A stretch of DNA of 64,000 nt, from the NCBI GenBank assembly GCA_016927115.1, contig JAFGNH010000073.1, positions 1 to 64,000 of the forward strand, written 5' to 3'. The stretch's first letter is position 1. Each line of letters begins with the position of its first letter. Shown piece by piece: positions 63,702 through 64,000 of the stretch. This DNA comes from Anaerolineales bacterium. Lineage in GTDB: Bacteria; Chloroflexota; Anaerolineae; Anaerolineales; E44-bin32. Position numbers and translations under genes: made by a program. The notes under the pieces are model-generated. The model had not been told where the DNA came from. It searched no databases and saw only the letters and a program-made list of their open reading frames with translations.

Positions 63702-63707
63702 AGCGCC

Positions 63708-64000
63708 ATGTCAAAATCGTTTACCGGAAGAGGAGATAATGGAACCACCGCTGCGCTTGGGTCGGGGCGGATCCGAAAGGATGATGCCCAGCCCGAGGCG
63801 TTCGGGACGGTGGATGAGTTAAGCGCCGTACTGAGTGTGGCCCGCACCCACTGTACCGATCCGCTGGTTTTAAAAGCGGTGATCGAAATCCAGCGTGACC
63901 TGTTCCATCTTATGTCTGAACTTGCCGCTGCACCAGAAGTTCAGGCAGAGTACCGCCATATCGATCCCGACAGGGTTGCCTGGCTGGAGGAGGAAATCAG
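63708..64000 (+). CDS. PduO-type ATP:cob(I)alamin adenosyltransferase, N-terminal part
   Basis: The first 97 codons of a gene that runs out of the window. TGRGDNGTTAALGSGRIRKD is the N-terminal ATP-binding motif of the PduO/CobA-2 family, followed by EAFGTVDELSAVLSVA and IEIQRDLFHLMSELA. It transfers the adenosyl group of ATP to reduced cobalamin, giving the coenzyme B12 form. Predicted to be translated from a leaderless mRNA. Together with the FecCD-type importer at the other end of the window, corrinoid use is likely, although the two loci are far apart. Confidence 0.9.
   Translation, partial: MSKSFTGRGDNGTTAALGSGRIRKDDAQPEAFGTVDELSAVLSVARTHCTDPLVLKAVIEIQRDLFHLMSELAAAPEVQAEYRHIDPDRVAWLEEEI

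Overview
The window (about 52% G+C by eye, dense bacterial gene packing, strong GGAGG-type ribosome sites, ATG/GTG starts) looks like a chromosomal piece of a free-living, probably anaerobic or thermophile-related bacterium. The best guess is Chloroflexota (Anaerolineae-like). Reasons: lysine is made by the LysW carrier-protein (alpha-aminoadipate) route; there are many small lipoproteins; a KbaZ/GatZ-like protein is encoded without a catalytic aldolase partner; SecA is oversized; and at least three promoters sit so close to the ATG that their mRNAs should be leaderless. This assignment is inference; no rRNA is present.

Layout. 1-2658: end of a metal-chelate/corrinoid-type ABC importer (binding protein tail, FecCD permease, ATPase fused to a THEP1-like NTPase). 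2780-3381: isoprenylcysteine-methyltransferase-like gene broken by one frameshift. 3406-7294: MacB/LolD-type ABC pair divergent from a TetR regulator. 7564-9085: nitroreductase and patatin-like hydrolase, sharing a terminator hairpin. 9316-15514: a run of exported or lipoprotein genes, two of them interrupted by single in-frame TAG codons, plus an MBL-fold hydrolase and a lipoprotein nucleoside phosphorylase. 16037-19892: PAS-GGDEF cyclase and CheB-CheR-PAS fusion.

20453-30016 is the centrepiece. A strong promoter is followed by two tandem lysine-rich leader peptides, each with its own intrinsic terminator and a candidate antiterminator pairing, and then by lysW-X-Y-Z-J-K, homocitrate synthase, both homoaconitase subunits and homoisocitrate dehydrogenase. 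This is the whole 2-oxoglutarate-to-lysine route except the 2-aminoadipate aminotransferase.

30206-39905: an esterase and a decayed esterase, then a four-gene minus-strand unit (exported alpha/beta-hydrolase fused to an ABC-2-type membrane domain, ABC ATPase, unusual membrane histidine kinase, NarL-type regulator). 40550-49792: a sugar module with divergent arms (phosphatase and KbaZ-like protein on one side; SorC regulator, RbsBCA-type importer, double-SIS protein and PfkB kinase on the other). It ends at a decayed tRNA-Leu; an intact tRNA-Leu(UAA) lies 2 kb further on, beyond a GT28 glycosyltransferase. 52444-64000: 2-hydroxyacid dehydrogenase lacking the usual Arg, gluzincin-like lipoprotein, very long SecA, adenosine deaminase, a membrane-anchored unknown, Fpg, a ComEA-like protein and the start of a PduO-type cobalamin adenosyltransferase.

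All calls come from reading the sequence; no database search or folding program was run.
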